Below, one piece after another: positions 63,430 through 64,000 of a stretch of DNA of 64,000 nucleotides (its first letter is position 1; every line of letters begins with the position of its first letter). A program made the position numbers and the translations under genes. The notes below the pieces were generated by a model that made no database searches, had not been told where the DNA came from, and saw only the letters and a list, made by a program, of their open reading frames with translations. The DNA is from Ilyonectria destructans. Taxonomy: Eukaryota; Ascomycota; Sordariomycetes; Hypocreales; Nectriaceae. The stretch lies in contig JAHEWK010000007.1 of assembly GCA_020740775.1 (NCBI GenBank), positions 682,001 to 746,000 of the forward strand, given 5' to 3'.

Positions 63430-64000
63430 TCAGTCTTGGCGTATCACTGAACAAATCCAAGATCCCCCAGTGCTGACAGCGCAGATTCGACCCCCGCTGC
63501 TACGCCATATACCCAAGCCTAGAAGCTTTCCACCGACGACATGATACGTGCCAACAATTGCATACCGCGTCCTATCCCCTGATGCCTTCAACACAACGTC
63601 GTACAACCGCGGTACGATAAGGCGTTGTACCACGCAGGTTGTAGCAGAGACCACCCCAGGCAATCGAAGACCATCCAAAGCACCTAGCCACTCATCCGTA
63701 CTTAATTCATCACCGAATAGAATTCCAGCCCCTTTACCGCCACGAATTGGTTTCAAGATGTACTTGTTTTTCAACTCAGGGCAGTCCTTTGAGTCTTTGA
63801 GGAATTGCTGTAGCTCTTGTGAAGCAGGAAGCATTGTGTCTACAATTCCTCTGTCAAGAGCCTCTGCCTGTGCCAGGGTGAGCACTTCACGTGCAACCAG
63901 TAACTGAAGTTCCTGCTTCACAATACCGAGCATGCGCTTGTCGTGGACCAATAGAATAGTACGCATGTCGTTGAAACAGCGGAGGCTAATCTGGCGCAGC
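63430..64000 (-). CDS. ATP-grasp-like enzyme, C-terminal part (5' end outside window)
   Basis: The frame stays open to the right edge, so at least 190 C-terminal residues are present and the start is missing. Visible: FNDMRTILLVHDKRMLGI, a helical stretch, then YILKPIRGGKGAGILFGDEL and VGTYHVVGGKLLGLGIWRSS near the end. A glycine-rich KP-x-x-GGKGxGI and a following strand with Arg are typical of ATP-grasp folds (circularly permuted or glutathionylspermidine-synthase-like). The stop TGA is at 63430-63432, 73 bp beyond the regulator's end, convergent. The substrate is unknown. It may be part of the same metabolic group as the monooxygenase. Confidence 0.6.
   Translation of the reverse strand, partial: LRQISLRCFNDMRTILLVHDKRMLGIVKQELQLLVAREVLTLAQAEALDRGIVDTMLPASQELQQFLKDSKDCPELKNKYILKPIRGGKGAGILFGDELSTDEWLGALDGLRLPGVVSATTCVVQRLIVPRLYDVVLKASGDRTRYAIVGTYHVVGGKLLGLGIWRSSGGRICAVSTGGSWICSVIRQD

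Noticed and set aside
1..64000. CRISPR arrays, bacterial operons, ribosome binding sites, rRNA
   Set aside because: None seen; the sequence is eukaryotic with spliceosomal introns.

Overview
The window comes from a filamentous ascomycete (Pezizomycotina). The coding genes carry many short spliceosomal introns (about 48-160 bp) with GTANGT-type donors, CTAAC/CTGAC branch sites and short tracts before the AG. The protein families (HET, NACHT STAND proteins, DUF7580, Zn2Cys6 regulators, CmcJ/AsaB-like oxygenases, a Tf1-like chromovirus) are typical of Sordariomycetes. I cannot name a species; Hypocreales is only a guess. The exon models were built by eye, but for every multi-exon gene the exon lengths sum to a multiple of three and the joins restore family motifs.

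Layout. 0-8 kb: the 3' part of a very large cysteine-repeat protein (+), a 4-exon F-box protein (-) and a Ste14/ICMT-like methyltransferase (-). 8.5-22.5 kb: an island of self-recognition or immunity-type genes. It holds a decayed HET-domain gene, a 6-exon subtilisin-like (S8) protein with a long helical/ankyrin-like N-terminus (-), a head-to-head 314-aa glycine-linker, beta-rich protein (+), a NACHT-ankyrin STAND protein (+), a Nudix gene broken by a 2-bp slip, and a small Asn/Gly-rich fragment. 23-31 kb: a homeobox plus zinc-finger regulator, a P450, a divergent alpha/beta hydrolase, a start-less DUF7580 relic and a CmcJ/AsaB-like gene. 32-37 kb: a complete SesB-like hydrolase-NACHT-WD40 STAND gene (-). 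37.7-41 kb: a fructosamine-kinase family gene convergent with an MFS transporter. 41-43 kb: gene-free and repeat-bearing, with a dispersed 130-bp repeat, two hairpins and two tandem intron-like units. 43-48 kb: an F-box-like protein, a FAD monooxygenase and a Zn2Cys6 regulator.

48.4-55 kb: a GT32 glycosyltransferase gene split by a complete 5,615-bp Ty3/gypsy chromovirus. Its two 216-bp LTRs look identical, it is flanked by a 5-bp target duplication (GGAAT), it appears to use a self-primed (Tf1-type) primer site, and gag and pol are separated only by an in-frame TAG. 55-58 kb is sparse and contains a cupin relic. 58.5-64 kb: a Baeyer-Villiger-type monooxygenase divergent from a Zn2Cys6 regulator, with CGG-N9-CCG sites between them, and the C-terminal part of an ATP-grasp-like enzyme.

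The most interesting functional unit is the STAND/S8/HET island. The S8 protease gene sits next to a small, beta-rich, effector-sized protein. This resembles protease-effector pairs known from fungal allorecognition (the gasdermin-like HET-Q1 with the subtilisin-like HET-Q2 of Podospora), but I cannot show homology to gasdermin.
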